64,000 nt of DNA from Paraglaciecola arctica BSs20135 (GCF_000314995.1 NZ_BAEO01000010.1:1-64000), one strand, 5' to 3'. Counted from the stretch's first letter, positions 49,255 through 59,392 are shown. Notes: generated by a model from the letters alone, not told the origin. Made by a program: numbers and translations.

Positions 49255-50541
49255 ATGTCGTTAAGTTATTTCTGGGTCTTTATTTTATTGTTAACCGCAG
49301 GTGCACCGGTCATTTTTGCGCTGTTAATTGGTCCTGGCGTCAGCCTGATTTTAGATGGTAAGGAAGTGTTTTTTTCTGCGCTGTTAAATCGACTTTATTC
49401 AGGTATGAACTCTTTTCCTTTGATGGCAGTACCCTTCTTTATCCTCGCTGGCGAACTGATGAATCAAGGGGGGATCACTCAATCGATTGTACGTTTTAGC
49501 CAAACCTTGATAGGTCACTATCGAGGCGGTTTAGCACAAGTGAATATTTTATCTTCGGTGTTATTTGCTGGGTTGTCCGGCTCAGCGGTAGCCGATACTT
49601 CAGCCCTAGGTAAAATGCTGATCCCTGCCATGGAGCAAAATGGTTACAGCAGGCGTTTTGCCGCAGCAGTGACTGCCGCATCCTCGGTGATTGGCCCGAT
49701 TATTCCCCCCTCAGGCATTATGATTTTATACGCCTTTATTATGAACGTATCTGTCGCAGGCATGTTTTTGGCCGGTATAGTGCCGGGCATATTGATTTGC
49801 GCCGGTTTAATGTTAATGACCAGCCATATTGCCAAAAAGCGTAATTACCCTGTGGCTAATGCTAAAGCCACTTGGCATCAACGGGGTAGTGCCTTAAAAA
49901 GCTCGTTTTTGCCTTTGTTAACCCCAGTTATTTTACTCGGCGGTATAGTGCTTGGGGTATTTACCCCCACCGAAGCAGCGGCAGTTGCGGCAGGTTATGC
50001 GCTGCTCATCACCTTGTTTGTGACCAACACATTAAAATTTAACAAGTTACCTACTATATTGGTCAATGCAGCAGTGCAATCTGGAACCATTTTATTATTG
50101 GTCGGTTCGGCTGTGACTTTTGCTTGGATCATCACAGTTTCTGGCATGGCCGATACGCTCGCCTCAGAAATAATAGGTATAACCGACAATGTGTTGTTAC
50201 TGTTATTGATCATCAATTTGTTCTTATTTGCCATAGGCATGTTCTTAGATGCTGGGCCCGCCATCCTAATTTTAGGTCCAGTGCTGGCGCCTATATTTAT
50301 TACTCTAGGCATAGACCCTTTGCATTTTGCGGTGATCATGTGTGTGAATCTAACAGTAGGACTCGCCACACCCCCTATGGGCTTAGTGTTGTTTGTTGCG
50401 GCGTCTGTGTCAGGTGAAAAAACTGAAAATATCGCCTTAGAAATGCTGCCTTTTTTAGCGGTAGAAGCGGCGGTCATATTTCTAATCACCTACTTCCCTG
50501 CCCTCACAATGACCTTACCAACGTTTTTTGGATTTGCTTAA
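49255..50541 (+). CDS. TRAP transporter large permease (DctM)
   Basis: A 428-residue, about 12-helix sodium-driven permease of the DctM family. Typical segments are PFFILAGELMNQGGIT, GLSGSAVADTSALG, IIPPSGIMILYA, FTPTEAAAVAAGYAL and FLDAGPAILILGP. ATG 49255 starts one base after the DctQ stop; an open frame extends upstream to 49228 but has no merit. It works with DctQ (48711) and DctP (50543). Confidence 0.95.
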   Translation: MSLSYFWVFILLLTAGAPVIFALLIGPGVSLILDGKEVFFSALLNRLYSGMNSFPLMAVPFFILAGELMNQGGITQSIVRFSQTLIGHYRGGLAQVNILSSVLFAGLSGSAVADTSALGKMLIPAMEQNGYSRRFAAAVTAASSVIGPIIPPSGIMILYAFIMNVSVAGMFLAGIVPGILICAGLMLMTSHIAKKRNYPVANAKATWHQRGSALKSSFLPLLTPVILLGGIVLGVFTPTEAAAVAAGYALLITLFVTNTLKFNKLPTILVNAAVQSGTILLLVGSAVTFAWIITVSGMADTLASEIIGITDNVLLLLLIINLFLFAIGMFLDAGPAILILGPVLAPIFITLGIDPLHFAVIMCVNLTVGLATPPMGLVLFVAASVSGEKTENIALEMLPFLAVEAAVIFLITYFPALTMTLPTFFGFA

Positions 50542-50542
50542 T

Positions 50543-51583
50543 ATGTCGACGAAGCGTTTAATTTTACTGATTATTTATGGACTAATTACCATTGCTTGTT
50601 TAGTGGGAATTTTCCGCGCTAGTGTAACCCAAGCAGAATTTACTATTAAAGCGTCGATCCAAGCCTCCACTCAAGATGAGGATTATGTGGGTCTGTTGGC
50701 GTTCAAAGAATATGTCGAAAAAGCCAGCAACGGCCGAGTGCAAGTTCAGTTATACGCTTCAGGTCAATTTTGTGGCAGCGTCCCCGAATGTATCGGAAGT
50801 TTGCAATCGGGTGTATTAGAAATGTTCCCTAGCACAGCAGGCGGTACAGGTAACTTTTTTGCACCGGCTCAAGTGTTAGATTTACCCTATGTTTTTACAA
50901 GTGATGCACAAGCAGAGTGTGTATTAGATGGCCCTATTTTGCATAAAATGCGCGAAACTGTGCTGGGCCAAGGCTTAAATATTCGTTTAATTGGTGTATC
51001 CAATACTGGCGGTTGGCGTAATTTTGCCACTACCAAAAAACCTATTCACAGCCCAGCAGATTTACAAGGCCAGAAAATCCGCACCACTCCCGCGGATATT
51101 CAGCAAGAGTTAGTCAGGCAGTTAGGTGCTAACCCTACCCCTATTTCTTGGGCTGAACTCTATACTGCGTTAGCTACCGGAGTAGTTGAAGGTAGTAAAA
51201 ATGGCATTCAAGATATTATCGGCGCTAAACTGGAAGAACATTTAAAGTATATTATCCTTGATGGACATTCTTACATGGCAACCCTGTGGTGGTTTTCTGA
51301 ACCAGTATGGAAAACCCTACCCAAAGATATTCAGCAAATTGTACTCGACGGATTTGCTAAACAAAAAGCCGCAGCCAGTGAATTAGTCGCAACTCAGGAA
51401 AGCCATTCTTACAAAATTTTTGAGCAAGCGGGCGGTACCATCTACCGCCCTAGTGTTGCAGAGAAACAAGCGTTTAAGGACGCATCAAGCAACATGCGTC
51501 AATGGTTTATCACAAATTTTGGCCAAGAATGGTTAGATTTATTGGAAACTTCAGTTACTCAATGTAACGCCAGTATCAAGTAA
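50543..51583 (+). CDS. TRAP transporter substrate-binding protein (DctP)
   Basis: A 346-residue periplasmic receptor of the DctP/TAXI-like class. An N-terminal hydrophobic segment (residues 6-24) may be a signal or a membrane anchor. The mature protein has the family core FKEYVEKASNGRVQVQLY, LQGQKIRTTPADIQQELVRQLGA (with the conserved arginine of KIR that holds acidic ligands) and SWAELYTALATGVVEG. An acidic sugar such as a sulfonated glycoside would suit that arginine. ATG 50543 lies one base after the DctM stop. Confidence 0.93.
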   Translation: MSTKRLILLIIYGLITIACLVGIFRASVTQAEFTIKASIQASTQDEDYVGLLAFKEYVEKASNGRVQVQLYASGQFCGSVPECIGSLQSGVLEMFPSTAGGTGNFFAPAQVLDLPYVFTSDAQAECVLDGPILHKMRETVLGQGLNIRLIGVSNTGGWRNFATTKKPIHSPADLQGQKIRTTPADIQQELVRQLGANPTPISWAELYTALATGVVEGSKNGIQDIIGAKLEEHLKYIILDGHSYMATLWWFSEPVWKTLPKDIQQIVLDGFAKQKAAASELVATQESHSYKIFEQAGGTIYRPSVAEKQAFKDASSNMRQWFITNFGQEWLDLLETSVTQCNASIK

Positions 51584-51670
51584 CACTCCACTTCGATTAC
51601 AAACAATTAACCTTTAAACAACAAAATGATTGCAAATTTGTTACTTAGGGGTTAAATTTTCCTACGTCTT

Positions 51671-51688
51671 CTGTCTTATATAAGACAG
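51671..51688. promoter_or_regulatory. GntR operator, site 2 (upstream of the TonB receptor)
   Basis: CTGTCTTATATAAGACAG is a perfect 18-base palindrome sharing its 13-base core with sites 1 and 3. It is 146 bases before the receptor start. A possible promoter, TTGCAA-17-TAAATT, ends just upstream. Confidence 0.75.
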
Positions 51689-51833
51689 TTAAAGTAAATC
51701 AACATTTAGAATAAAAATAATAATTGGTGAAACTAACCAATAACACATAAGCCGTCACCTCAGGCAGTTGAAATAAATATTCACTGGGGCGCCGTTACAT
51801 AAAATAGACAAGAACGAATCTTGAGAGAACACT

Positions 51834-54221
51834 ATGCAACTTAAACCCAGTAACTTACACACCTGCATCACCAAGGCACTTGCATTAACTGCTTGTATGA
51901 CTATTGGTTTCAGCGCCAATGCTCAAGAAGCAGAGAAAGAAGAAGCCCAAGGCTTTGAAAAAATCACTGTTACCGCGCAAAAACGCGTAGAGAGTCTCAA
52001 TGAAGTGCCAGTTGCGGTATCCGTGCTTAGAGAAGACCAAATCAACTCTGCTTTTTCATCCAATATAGAAGGCCTACAAGCTTTAGTGCCTTCAGTTAGT
52101 TTTAGAAAAGGTAACACTACCCGTAATTCAGCCATTACTATTCGCGGTGTAGGCACAATTTCTTTTAGTGTTGCAGCTGAACCAAGCGTATCAACTGTTG
52201 TTGACGGTGTAGTGTTAGGTCGCTCGGGACAAGCCTTCGTAGACTTATACGATCTTGAGCGTATTGAAGTATTGCGCGGTCCTCAAGGGACACTTTTTGG
52301 TAAAAATGCTTCTGCAGGTGTGGTTAACATCACCACTAAACGTCCATCAGATGAGTTTGAAGGCAGCTTTGAAGCAACATTATTTCAAGATAACGAATAT
52401 CGTTTAAAAACCAGCGTGTCAGGCCCGCTAAACGATAAAGTAAGCGGTAGTTTAACTGTTTTAAAATCACAGTTTGATGGTTACATTAATAACGTATACA
52501 ACAACCAAACTACCAATGGATACGATAAAGAAGGTGTTCGCGCCATGCTCGATATCGAGGCGACTGACAACACCGACATCTTGTTTATCTTTGAAAATGT
52601 AAATTCCAATGACAATTGTTGTGCTGATTTAGAGTTAACAGACAGCTTTAGACATGACTCAAAAGCATCTCCTAACAATCCAGATGGTCTAGATTTAGAA
52701 CAAAGACAAATAGACCATGATTTTGAAACGCGTACCTTAGACGAAACTACAGCGTTTTCGATGCAAGTAGACAAAGAACTAGGCGATCACCAACTCACCT
52801 CAATCACAGCATACCGTAGTTGGAACAATACCGAATTTAGAGAAGGCGACTTCACTTCAACGACTGGCTCCATACCGTTTCCTGTCAACTTTGGTAACGT
52901 TAATGATGGCGGAGTAGCATTTCAGTTACATGATATTGGTGCTCAAGAATGGGATCAAATATCGCAAGAATTACGTATCGCCTCGCCAACAGGTGGTGCC
53001 TTCGATTACCAAGCAGGTTTTTTCTGGTGGAATCAAAAGTCTGAACGTAATTTCACTCGTGATGCCAGTTGCCAGAACAATGGCGGTCAATTCGCATCAG
53101 CTATTAGCACCTATTTAGTTGATGTACTAGGTCAAGCCACCCCAACTGATGCTGAAGTAGAGCAATTTATTAGTGACGAAGGCCTTAGCTGTAATGCCAA
53201 TGATATTGTTGGTGCCACAGCCTATATGAAAACTGAATTTGATAACTGGGCCTTGTTTGCAGATGGTAAATACCATATCAATGATGATTTTAGATTGTTA
53301 TTTGGTTTACGTTATACCGATGATGAAGTCAGTTATTCCCATATTCGTAGCAGTAATGACCAATACAGTCGTACCGGTGTGGGGGTTCGTTCAGCTGAGA
53401 CTGATTACGCAGGCTCCACTGATAAATCAAATGTGTCAGGAAAATTTGGCGCTCAGTTTGATTTAAGCGACGACAGCATGGTGTACGCCACTTACTCTCA
53501 AGGTTATAAAGGCCCAGCCTTTAATGTGTTTTACAACATGTCTGACAACGATACTTTGCCCATAGATTCAGAAACATCAGATGCCTATGAGCTTGGTTAT
53601 AAATATGCCAGTCGTAATTTAATTTTTAACGCCGCGATATTCCGTACCGAAATAGACGGATTCCAAGCTAACAACTCTGAATTATTAGACGGTGTCACTA
53701 TTACCCGCCTAACTAACGCGGGTTCGGTTATTACCCAAGGCATTGAATTTGACTTTATGTGGCAAGCCACAGATCAACTGACATTAACAGGTGGACTGTC
53801 TAATGTAGATGCAGAAGTTGATCAATTTTTATGTCCAGACGGCACTACAACCAGTTGCGATGCAATATCAGGTACAGACTTACCCTTTTCCCCTGACTTA
53901 AAATACTCACTCACTGGCGAGTATCTGTGGGAATTAGAGGATATGGATATCTACTTTAATAGTTCATACGTTTACACCGATGAAATATATGCCGGTGCGC
54001 CTGGTGCAACAGCCACGCCAACAGATCTGCTATCTGATTACGCTATTATTAACGCAAGTTTAGCTTTCTCGTTTAGCGATGATGATTATCGAATTTCAAT
54101 CATTGGTAAAAATCTAACCGACGAAAGTTATATCACTACTTACAGTGGCGATGGCTTCCGTTATCAGATCCCTCGAGATGCTGATCGCTACTTTGGTGTG
54201 CAGTTACGAGCCAAGTTCTAA
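51834..54221 (+). CDS. TonB-dependent receptor
   Basis: A 795-residue outer-membrane receptor. The signal peptide is cleaved after SANA near residue 31; the TonB box is ITVTAQKR, followed by a plug with RGVGTISFSVAAEPSV, VLRGPQGTLFGKNASAGVVN and TTKRP, then a 22-strand barrel ending in AKF. The plug pattern is that of glycan or small-solute receptors of marine Alteromonadales and Sphingomonadales rather than a siderophore receptor with a clear ligand. Because operator site 2 precedes it, it probably takes up the glycoside that the GH31 and TRAP genes process. A terminator follows at 54253. Confidence 0.93.
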   Translation: MQLKPSNLHTCITKALALTACMTIGFSANAQEAEKEEAQGFEKITVTAQKRVESLNEVPVAVSVLREDQINSAFSSNIEGLQALVPSVSFRKGNTTRNSAITIRGVGTISFSVAAEPSVSTVVDGVVLGRSGQAFVDLYDLERIEVLRGPQGTLFGKNASAGVVNITTKRPSDEFEGSFEATLFQDNEYRLKTSVSGPLNDKVSGSLTVLKSQFDGYINNVYNNQTTNGYDKEGVRAMLDIEATDNTDILFIFENVNSNDNCCADLELTDSFRHDSKASPNNPDGLDLEQRQIDHDFETRTLDETTAFSMQVDKELGDHQLTSITAYRSWNNTEFREGDFTSTTGSIPFPVNFGNVNDGGVAFQLHDIGAQEWDQISQELRIASPTGGAFDYQAGFFWWNQKSERNFTRDASCQNNGGQFASAISTYLVDVLGQATPTDAEVEQFISDEGLSCNANDIVGATAYMKTEFDNWALFADGKYHINDDFRLLFGLRYTDDEVSYSHIRSSNDQYSRTGVGVRSAETDYAGSTDKSNVSGKFGAQFDLSDDSMVYATYSQGYKGPAFNVFYNMSDNDTLPIDSETSDAYELGYKYASRNLIFNAAIFRTEIDGFQANNSELLDGVTITRLTNAGSVITQGIEFDFMWQATDQLTLTGGLSNVDAEVDQFLCPDGTTTSCDAISGTDLPFSPDLKYSLTGEYLWELEDMDIYFNSSYVYTDEIYAGAPGATATPTDLLSDYAIINASLAFSFSDDDYRISIIGKNLTDESYITTYSGDGFRYQIPRDADRYFGVQLRAKF

Positions 54222-54252
54222 ACTAAGTTCTAAACTTACTTTAGCGTGTCTT

Positions 54253-54289
54253 GGCGCTCTTCTTCTTAGGAGGTTTGAGCGCCTTTTTT
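54253..54289 (+). terminator. Intrinsic terminator of the TonB receptor gene
   Basis: GGCGCTC (54253-54259) pairs with GAGCGCC (54277-54283) and is followed by six T residues, 32 bases after the receptor stop. Confidence 0.85.
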
Positions 54290-54344
54290 GTGGCAGCTAT
54301 ACAGATAACGGTTAGAGATATTGAGATGAAACATTTGCAAATTT

Positions 54345-55613
54345 TTAAACAATCTCACTACTATTTTCCATCTTAAAATGCCGTTTGTGCCAACTTATCG
54401 TCAGTGGTACCGAAAGATTAAGCATAAAAGTGACCAACATTAAGGTATAAAAAGCCTCTACAGACATGATGTGATGCTGGACATAAGCGATATCCATCAC
54501 CACAAACGCTAATTCTGCCCTACCCAACATACCAAAACCAATCATCCAACTGGCAGGCCAGTCGAAATAACCTGTATAACGAGCTGCCAGAGCTGCAGAG
54601 AGTACTTGGCCAATGAATAGAGCGACAAACAATATCAGTGCTTCGGGTAACACAGACACAAAGGTCTCAAGGTCAAATAATAGCTTGCTGCCTAAAGCGA
54701 CAAAAAATACTGGGCCAATCCACGAAAATGCCACATTGTCGATAATCTCCCTAGCCTGTTGGTAATAATCTTTATCTGTGTCTTTGTCTTCATCATTGTG
54801 AAAGTTAAAATATTCACGATGAATGATCAACCCAGCCATATATGCGCCAACCGCCGGATGAAAACCAAATTCATGAGCCAACAGCCCCACTAATACCGCA
54901 ATCAATAACAACGAGAGAACAGTGTATTCTCCTTTTGCCATTGCCAATACTTCTCGTAAATTAAGTTTACCCAAAAAAGGGATTTTCTGAGTAAATCCCT
55001 GACTAGCTGGAAATAACCATCCACCAATCACAGTCACAATTGCAAAAAACGCCACTGCTTTGCCTAAAACTAACAAGATACCTTCTAGGGAAACGCTTGC
55101 CTCGCCTATGGCAATAGGCACTAGAATGGCGACTAATGCCAGTGAAGCGATATCATCAAGTACCGCAGAGGTCATGATCCCAGTAGCCGCAGGAGTATTA
55201 TTCAAACCTTCACTTTTCAGTGAAACCATAGTTAAGGACACTGCGGTTGCCATCATAGCCAAACCACAAAAAAGAGAGGTGTTAGTGTCATCCCAATAAA
55301 TGTCTGCCACCACATAACCTATAACAAAAGGCGTAATAGCACCAAAAAATGCGATCCCCCAACTACGCTTGATACCTTGTAAAAAATTGGCGGTGTTTTC
55401 CTCAAAGCCCAGAGCAAACATAATAATGATGATCCCAAGCTCTGCGAAATCAACAATAAACACCGGCAAAACCTCTGGCAAAAAACCCACGTTTACGAGA
55501 ATAGCTCCGCAAAATAGATACCATAAAACAGGGGTCAAACGCGTTTTGTGGGCTAAATAAGATGCAACAAAGACAGTAGTCCAAATCACTGCTAGAACAG
55601 CAATATCATGCAT
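54345..55613 (-). CDS. CPA2/KefB-type cation:proton antiporter
   Basis: A ~422-residue inner-membrane antiporter with about 12 helices of the CPA2 family: LAELGIIIIMFALGFEE-like, TAVSLTMVSLKSEGL, AVLDDIASLALVA and a C-terminal region with LGRAELAFVV. There is no RCK tail, unlike complete Kef proteins. ATG 55613 is preferred (GGAG seven bases upstream); the frame is open 29 codons further. It lies next to the RCK-domain protein at 55869, which could be its regulatory partner, although the genes are 255 bases apart. Confidence 0.88.
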   Translation of the reverse strand: MHDIAVLAVIWTTVFVASYLAHKTRLTPVLWYLFCGAILVNVGFLPEVLPVFIVDFAELGIIIIMFALGFEENTANFLQGIKRSWGIAFFGAITPFVIGYVVADIYWDDTNTSLFCGLAMMATAVSLTMVSLKSEGLNNTPAATGIMTSAVLDDIASLALVAILVPIAIGEASVSLEGILLVLGKAVAFFAIVTVIGGWLFPASQGFTQKIPFLGKLNLREVLAMAKGEYTVLSLLLIAVLVGLLAHEFGFHPAVGAYMAGLIIHREYFNFHNDEDKDTDKDYYQQAREIIDNVAFSWIGPVFFVALGSKLLFDLETFVSVLPEALILFVALFIGQVLSAALAARYTGYFDWPASWMIGFGMLGRAELAFVVMDIAYVQHHIMSVEAFYTLMLVTFMLNLSVPLTISWHKRHFKMENSSEIV

Positions 55614-55868
55614 AATAATCTCCAATGCCTCGATAACCCCAATAATAGCAATACTGGATACACTCGATGTCGTTTCACAACAACAAAAACCATTTAACAC
55701 ATTGTTTTTTATTGTAATTATTTCTAGGGACTCGGCAGGTCTTAACCCAAATTTAGGTTAGATATTAAACATACGCCTATGGAGGATTTTAATATTGATA
55801 CTGATCAGTACTATTACTATTAGCTAATCATTGCAGGTTTTTATTGGCTTGGAATAAAACAAGGTTAT

Positions 55869-57104
55869 CTAAGGCGTCATCCACTCGGTGGGTAAATTAT
55901 CTTTGACTAACTGATTAATACTCACATTCAAAATATTGTATTGTTCGCTGACATTTTCAGCAAATTTTGATGGTAAATAACTGCGAGCAATTATCATTGA
56001 ATCCGGATATTTATTTTTGAGCCACAGGGAGGTTCTAAAGTTATCTTCTACTGAATCTGTGCATAAAATTATTATGGGTTGAGTGTTAGCTAAGTCCACT
56101 TTGGAACGCAATTGTTGCCACACTTCTGGATGAGAAATATTGCCCTCGAAGATTTCTCTTTTACAAAAATCAGTTAGTTGCCGTTGCTCATCCACTACTT
56201 GAATACGACGTTTGGCATCAATACCAATAATCGCAATAGTATCAATTTCTTTTTGTGTATAGTGTTGTAGTTCTTCCAGAATTGTTTGACCAAATAAACC
56301 AAACCCGGCAATCACCACCACATCCTTAGGTACAGTTTGCACAAAATGCGAAATCAAATGTTGCTGCACTAAAGCCGAAGCCGCCAATTGGTACGCATTA
56401 AAATTAATACATTGTTTAGCCACCGAAGAATCGGCCATGGAACGCATAAAGCGAATACTATTGCAGTGAATAATAATTTTGCCTTGCAATGAAGGTTGTA
56501 TCTGTAAAATTTTGTGAGCAGCTTCATAATTTTGGAAATTATCTCGGCCGAGCAACAACACCTTTTTGGCCTTATGTAGGAATAATTTAGATAAAAAATA
56601 ACTATGGGTAATATCACCGGTGATCACTATGGCGTGATAACGGCGTTTTAATTCTTCTTCTCGTATAGCTGAAATTTCATCACAAATAATGAGTATTGGG
56701 ATCTTGGGTTGTACTAACCTTAGTTGTTTTAAGTAGGTAATAGTTAACTCGTTTGATCCTGAGACAACTATATGATTACTGATCCTCCGAAAGTGCCATT
56801 TGTATGGGGAGATGGTTTTAATCACCGCTTCAATAATGGTAGATGCCGCTAATATAGGCGAGCCGAAATAGCTCAACCACAACAACAATCTTGCCCCTAA
56901 AGGACCATCAATAGGGGTGCCTAAATCCAGGCCACCCATGACAAATAAACCTAAACTGTAATAGGCTTTCGTCAGCATATCCGCAGTTTGAACATTTGGC
57001 CGCTCTGATAGCGACACACCCATCATCAAAGCGAAAAAAGCACACAGAAAAAGTACAACAGCAGCGGACCATCGCCAACTAAGTTTTACTGTAAGAAAAG
57101 ACAT
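55869..57104 (-). CDS. Membrane protein with two RCK/TrkA-N-like domains
   Basis: A ~411-residue protein: an N-terminal membrane part (residues 9-30 and 70-95) and then two Rossmann-like RCK domains (NHIVVSGSNELTITYLKQL and DVVVIAGFGLFGQTILEEL). Channel-like proteins of this layout usually have a TVGYGD filter between the helices; here the region reads FVMGGLDLGTP, so it is probably not an ordinary potassium channel. ATG 57104 is chosen for AAGGTGG upstream. The following 263 bases hold a short GC-rich stem (57306-57322) but no gene. Confidence 0.75.
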   Translation of the reverse strand: MSFLTVKLSWRWSAAVVLFLCAFFALMMGVSLSERPNVQTADMLTKAYYSLGLFVMGGLDLGTPIDGPLGARLLLWLSYFGSPILAASTIIEAVIKTISPYKWHFRRISNHIVVSGSNELTITYLKQLRLVQPKIPILIICDEISAIREEELKRRYHAIVITGDITHSYFLSKLFLHKAKKVLLLGRDNFQNYEAAHKILQIQPSLQGKIIIHCNSIRFMRSMADSSVAKQCINFNAYQLAASALVQQHLISHFVQTVPKDVVVIAGFGLFGQTILEELQHYTQKEIDTIAIIGIDAKRRIQVVDEQRQLTDFCKREIFEGNISHPEVWQQLRSKVDLANTQPIIILCTDSVEDNFRTSLWLKNKYPDSMIIARSYLPSKFAENVSEQYNILNVSINQLVKDNLPTEWMTP

Positions 57105-57367
57105 ACCACCCACCTTTGAGAATCGAAAAGCATTCACTAGAAAACAGACCCACTTTAGCAGTGCCTGACATCATAAGGTAGTGAATAGTAAGGATTTTAC
57201 TTCTTTATAACGGGCATCAAATAACTAAGTTTTTATTGAAGGACAGGATTTAAGCAACTTACTATGAATAGCTAACTTATTGGAGTTTACTGTTGTTGGA
57301 TTCTCGCGCCTTGAGCAGGCGCCGTGCTTAAAGAGTTTTTATAGGGATTAGTACTAAACAGTGACGC

Positions 57368-58345
57368 CTAAATATAGGGTAAACTTAATAGTATCAGTCC
57401 AGCTATCCACAGCGTTTCTAACACTAAGAGTAAAATAGGTTTTAACCCTACTTGAAGCAGTTGCCCCAAATTTGATTTCATACCAATAGCCGCAATTGAT
57501 ATCACTAAGGCAAAGCGTGAAATATCTGTAGCACCTTCAGTCACCACCTCAGGTAAATCCACTAAGCTGTTAATGGTCATTAACACCACAAAGGCAATTA
57601 AAAAGGCTGGAATACCTGGCGGTTTTGCATCTGTAGTTTTATCTAGATTCATCCTCAACACTAGTAATATACATACCACTACAGGCATTAAAAACGCTAC
57701 CCTAACTAACTTAGTCACTGTGGCCAAATCACCAGTTTGCTCTGATACTGAATACCCAGCTCCAACTACCTGCGCCACATCATGGATAGTGCCACCTAAA
57801 AAGATACTAATGTGAGTAGGACTCAAATTAAGTAGTTCCGCTATTATTGGATACAACACCATAGCCACTGTGGACAATGCAGTAACCACAACAATAGTCA
57901 GTAAAGTATCGCGATCTTTATCTTTACTATCGGGTAACACAGCCGCTATAGCCATAGCCGCAGAAGCACCACATATACCTACCGCGCCTCCAGTTAACAC
58001 ACCAAAACGTTTTTTTAAGCCAAGGGCTTTGGCTAACACAATCCCCAGACCAATAGTGCTAGCAATAGCCACTATTAACAATAACGCAGTTTGCCAGCCT
58101 AGTGCCGCCAAATCACCAAAGGCAATACGTAACCCTAATAATCCCACACCTATTCGCAAAATATGACAAGCGGTAAATTCAATGCCCTCTTTGCATGTTG
58201 TACCTTCATACAAAAACGACATAGCAATGCCTAACAACAAGGCAAATAACATAGCAGGTGCGCCATAGTGTTCACTTAAGAACAGTGCGGCTAGACCAAC
58301 AATGACAGAAATTAAAACACCCGGCAGCTTAGTTTTTATATGCAA
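57368..58345 (-). CDS. YeiH-family putative sulfate/sulfite exporter
   Basis: A 325-residue inner-membrane protein with about ten helices of the YeiH (UPF0324, PSE) family, members of which are thought to export sulfate or sulfite. Typical parts are GVGLLGLRIAFGDLAALG, TGGAVGICGASAAMAIAAVLP and GGTIHDVAQVVGAGY. The start is TTG 58345 with AGG upstream. It follows the TauD-like dioxygenase by 53 bases in an AKR-dioxygenase-exporter operon, where a route out for sulfite or sulfate would be needed. Confidence 0.88.
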   Translation of the reverse strand: MHIKTKLPGVLISVIVGLAALFLSEHYGAPAMLFALLLGIAMSFLYEGTTCKEGIEFTACHILRIGVGLLGLRIAFGDLAALGWQTALLLIVAIASTIGLGIVLAKALGLKKRFGVLTGGAVGICGASAAMAIAAVLPDSKDKDRDTLLTIVVVTALSTVAMVLYPIIAELLNLSPTHISIFLGGTIHDVAQVVGAGYSVSEQTGDLATVTKLVRVAFLMPVVVCILLVLRMNLDKTTDAKPPGIPAFLIAFVVLMTINSLVDLPEVVTEGATDISRFALVISIAAIGMKSNLGQLLQVGLKPILLLVLETLWIAGLILLSLPYI

Positions 58346-58398
58346 TGTATTGGCCTAAATGGTCGTTATAAAAAGACAGAAAAATTGTCAGTACTCGA

Positions 58399-59382
58399 TT
58401 AGTCGATGGCTAAAGCCACCAACACTTGGCGCTTGCGCTCACCAGAATATGGACGTCTGCCATGCATAGCCAAATAATTATCTACCAAAGCAACATCGCC
58501 GTCCTGCCAAGGCAAATCAAAAGTGTATTTTTCAGATAATTTCACTGCCAGCTGTAAACCTGCAATCGGGATAGCAGTACCATCCCCAAAGGTAATGGCA
58601 CTAGATGGGTTTTCACGTACACCTTTCCAGCCCATAAATGCAGCAATTAGTTGATTGTAAAATACTTTTTTCTCATTTCCCATGTCGATCACAGCAGGTA
58701 ACACAGGTGTAGTAGCCCGTAAGCTACCATCAGCAAGCCATTCCCAGCTATAACCTAACTCACCCAGTTTTTGTTCGGCTTGAGCAGCGTTTTGTACACT
58801 TAAGGTGCTCTTCCAACTACGGCCTTGTCCTGAGTTAGAATCATCTTCTGCAGGCATTTGAGTGGTGTATTTGAGACCCTTACTAATAAAATCAGCAGCC
58901 AACTCTGGCATTTGTTTTGTTAAATCTGCAAATAACAAGTCTGAACGACATAAAGGTGTTTCACCTCCTTGCTCAGCTGCACTTTTGCAAAAGAAAAACA
59001 ATTTACTTGGTGATATAGGTGTTTGCGCCATTTCATGATGCAGGAATATTTCCACATCTTTGGGTGCTTCATTAGCAGTAAACACTCTTTCGGTAAAATT
59101 GATCCTTACGGCATTCGACAATGATTCTTTATAAGTGAAATTCGGATACCCAAAAGAATTCGAAAATTCATCAAAAGTCTCAGCCGAATCCACCGGAAAG
59201 CCACGGAACAAAATAGCCCCGGTATCCTTTAACTTAGCTTCAAGTTCGGGCAATTTTGATTTAACCCAATCTGCGCATTCTTGTTGCGTAGTCAAAGAAC
59301 CATCGTTGACTATTACACTAGGAAAAACTGAATCACCACAGTGCAATTGATGGGGTACTTCTACATAATTAATAACTTGCAT
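58399..59382 (-). CDS. TauD/TfdA-family Fe(II)/2-oxoglutarate dioxygenase, SqoD candidate
   Basis: A 327-residue dioxygenase. The iron ligands are H115 and E117 (HHE in FLHHEMAQTP, with Glu in the place of the usual Asp) and H307 (AMHGRRPYSG); R318 in RKRQVLVAL should bind 2-oxoglutarate. The FFFCKSAAEQGGETPL and GRSWKSTLSVQ segments mark the SyrP/plant clavaminate-synthase-like branch rather than classical TauD. In this context it may cleave the C-S bond of sulfoquinovose. ATG 59382 (GAGG upstream) is chosen over the longer frame. It starts 10 bases after the AKR stop. Confidence 0.88.
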   Translation of the reverse strand: MQVINYVEVPHQLHCGDSVFPSVIVNDGSLTTQQECADWVKSKLPELEAKLKDTGAILFRGFPVDSAETFDEFSNSFGYPNFTYKESLSNAVRINFTERVFTANEAPKDVEIFLHHEMAQTPISPSKLFFFCKSAAEQGGETPLCRSDLLFADLTKQMPELAADFISKGLKYTTQMPAEDDSNSGQGRSWKSTLSVQNAAQAEQKLGELGYSWEWLADGSLRATTPVLPAVIDMGNEKKVFYNQLIAAFMGWKGVRENPSSAITFGDGTAIPIAGLQLAVKLSEKYTFDLPWQDGDVALVDNYLAMHGRRPYSGERKRQVLVALAID

Positions 59383-59392
59383 AGACCGGCCT

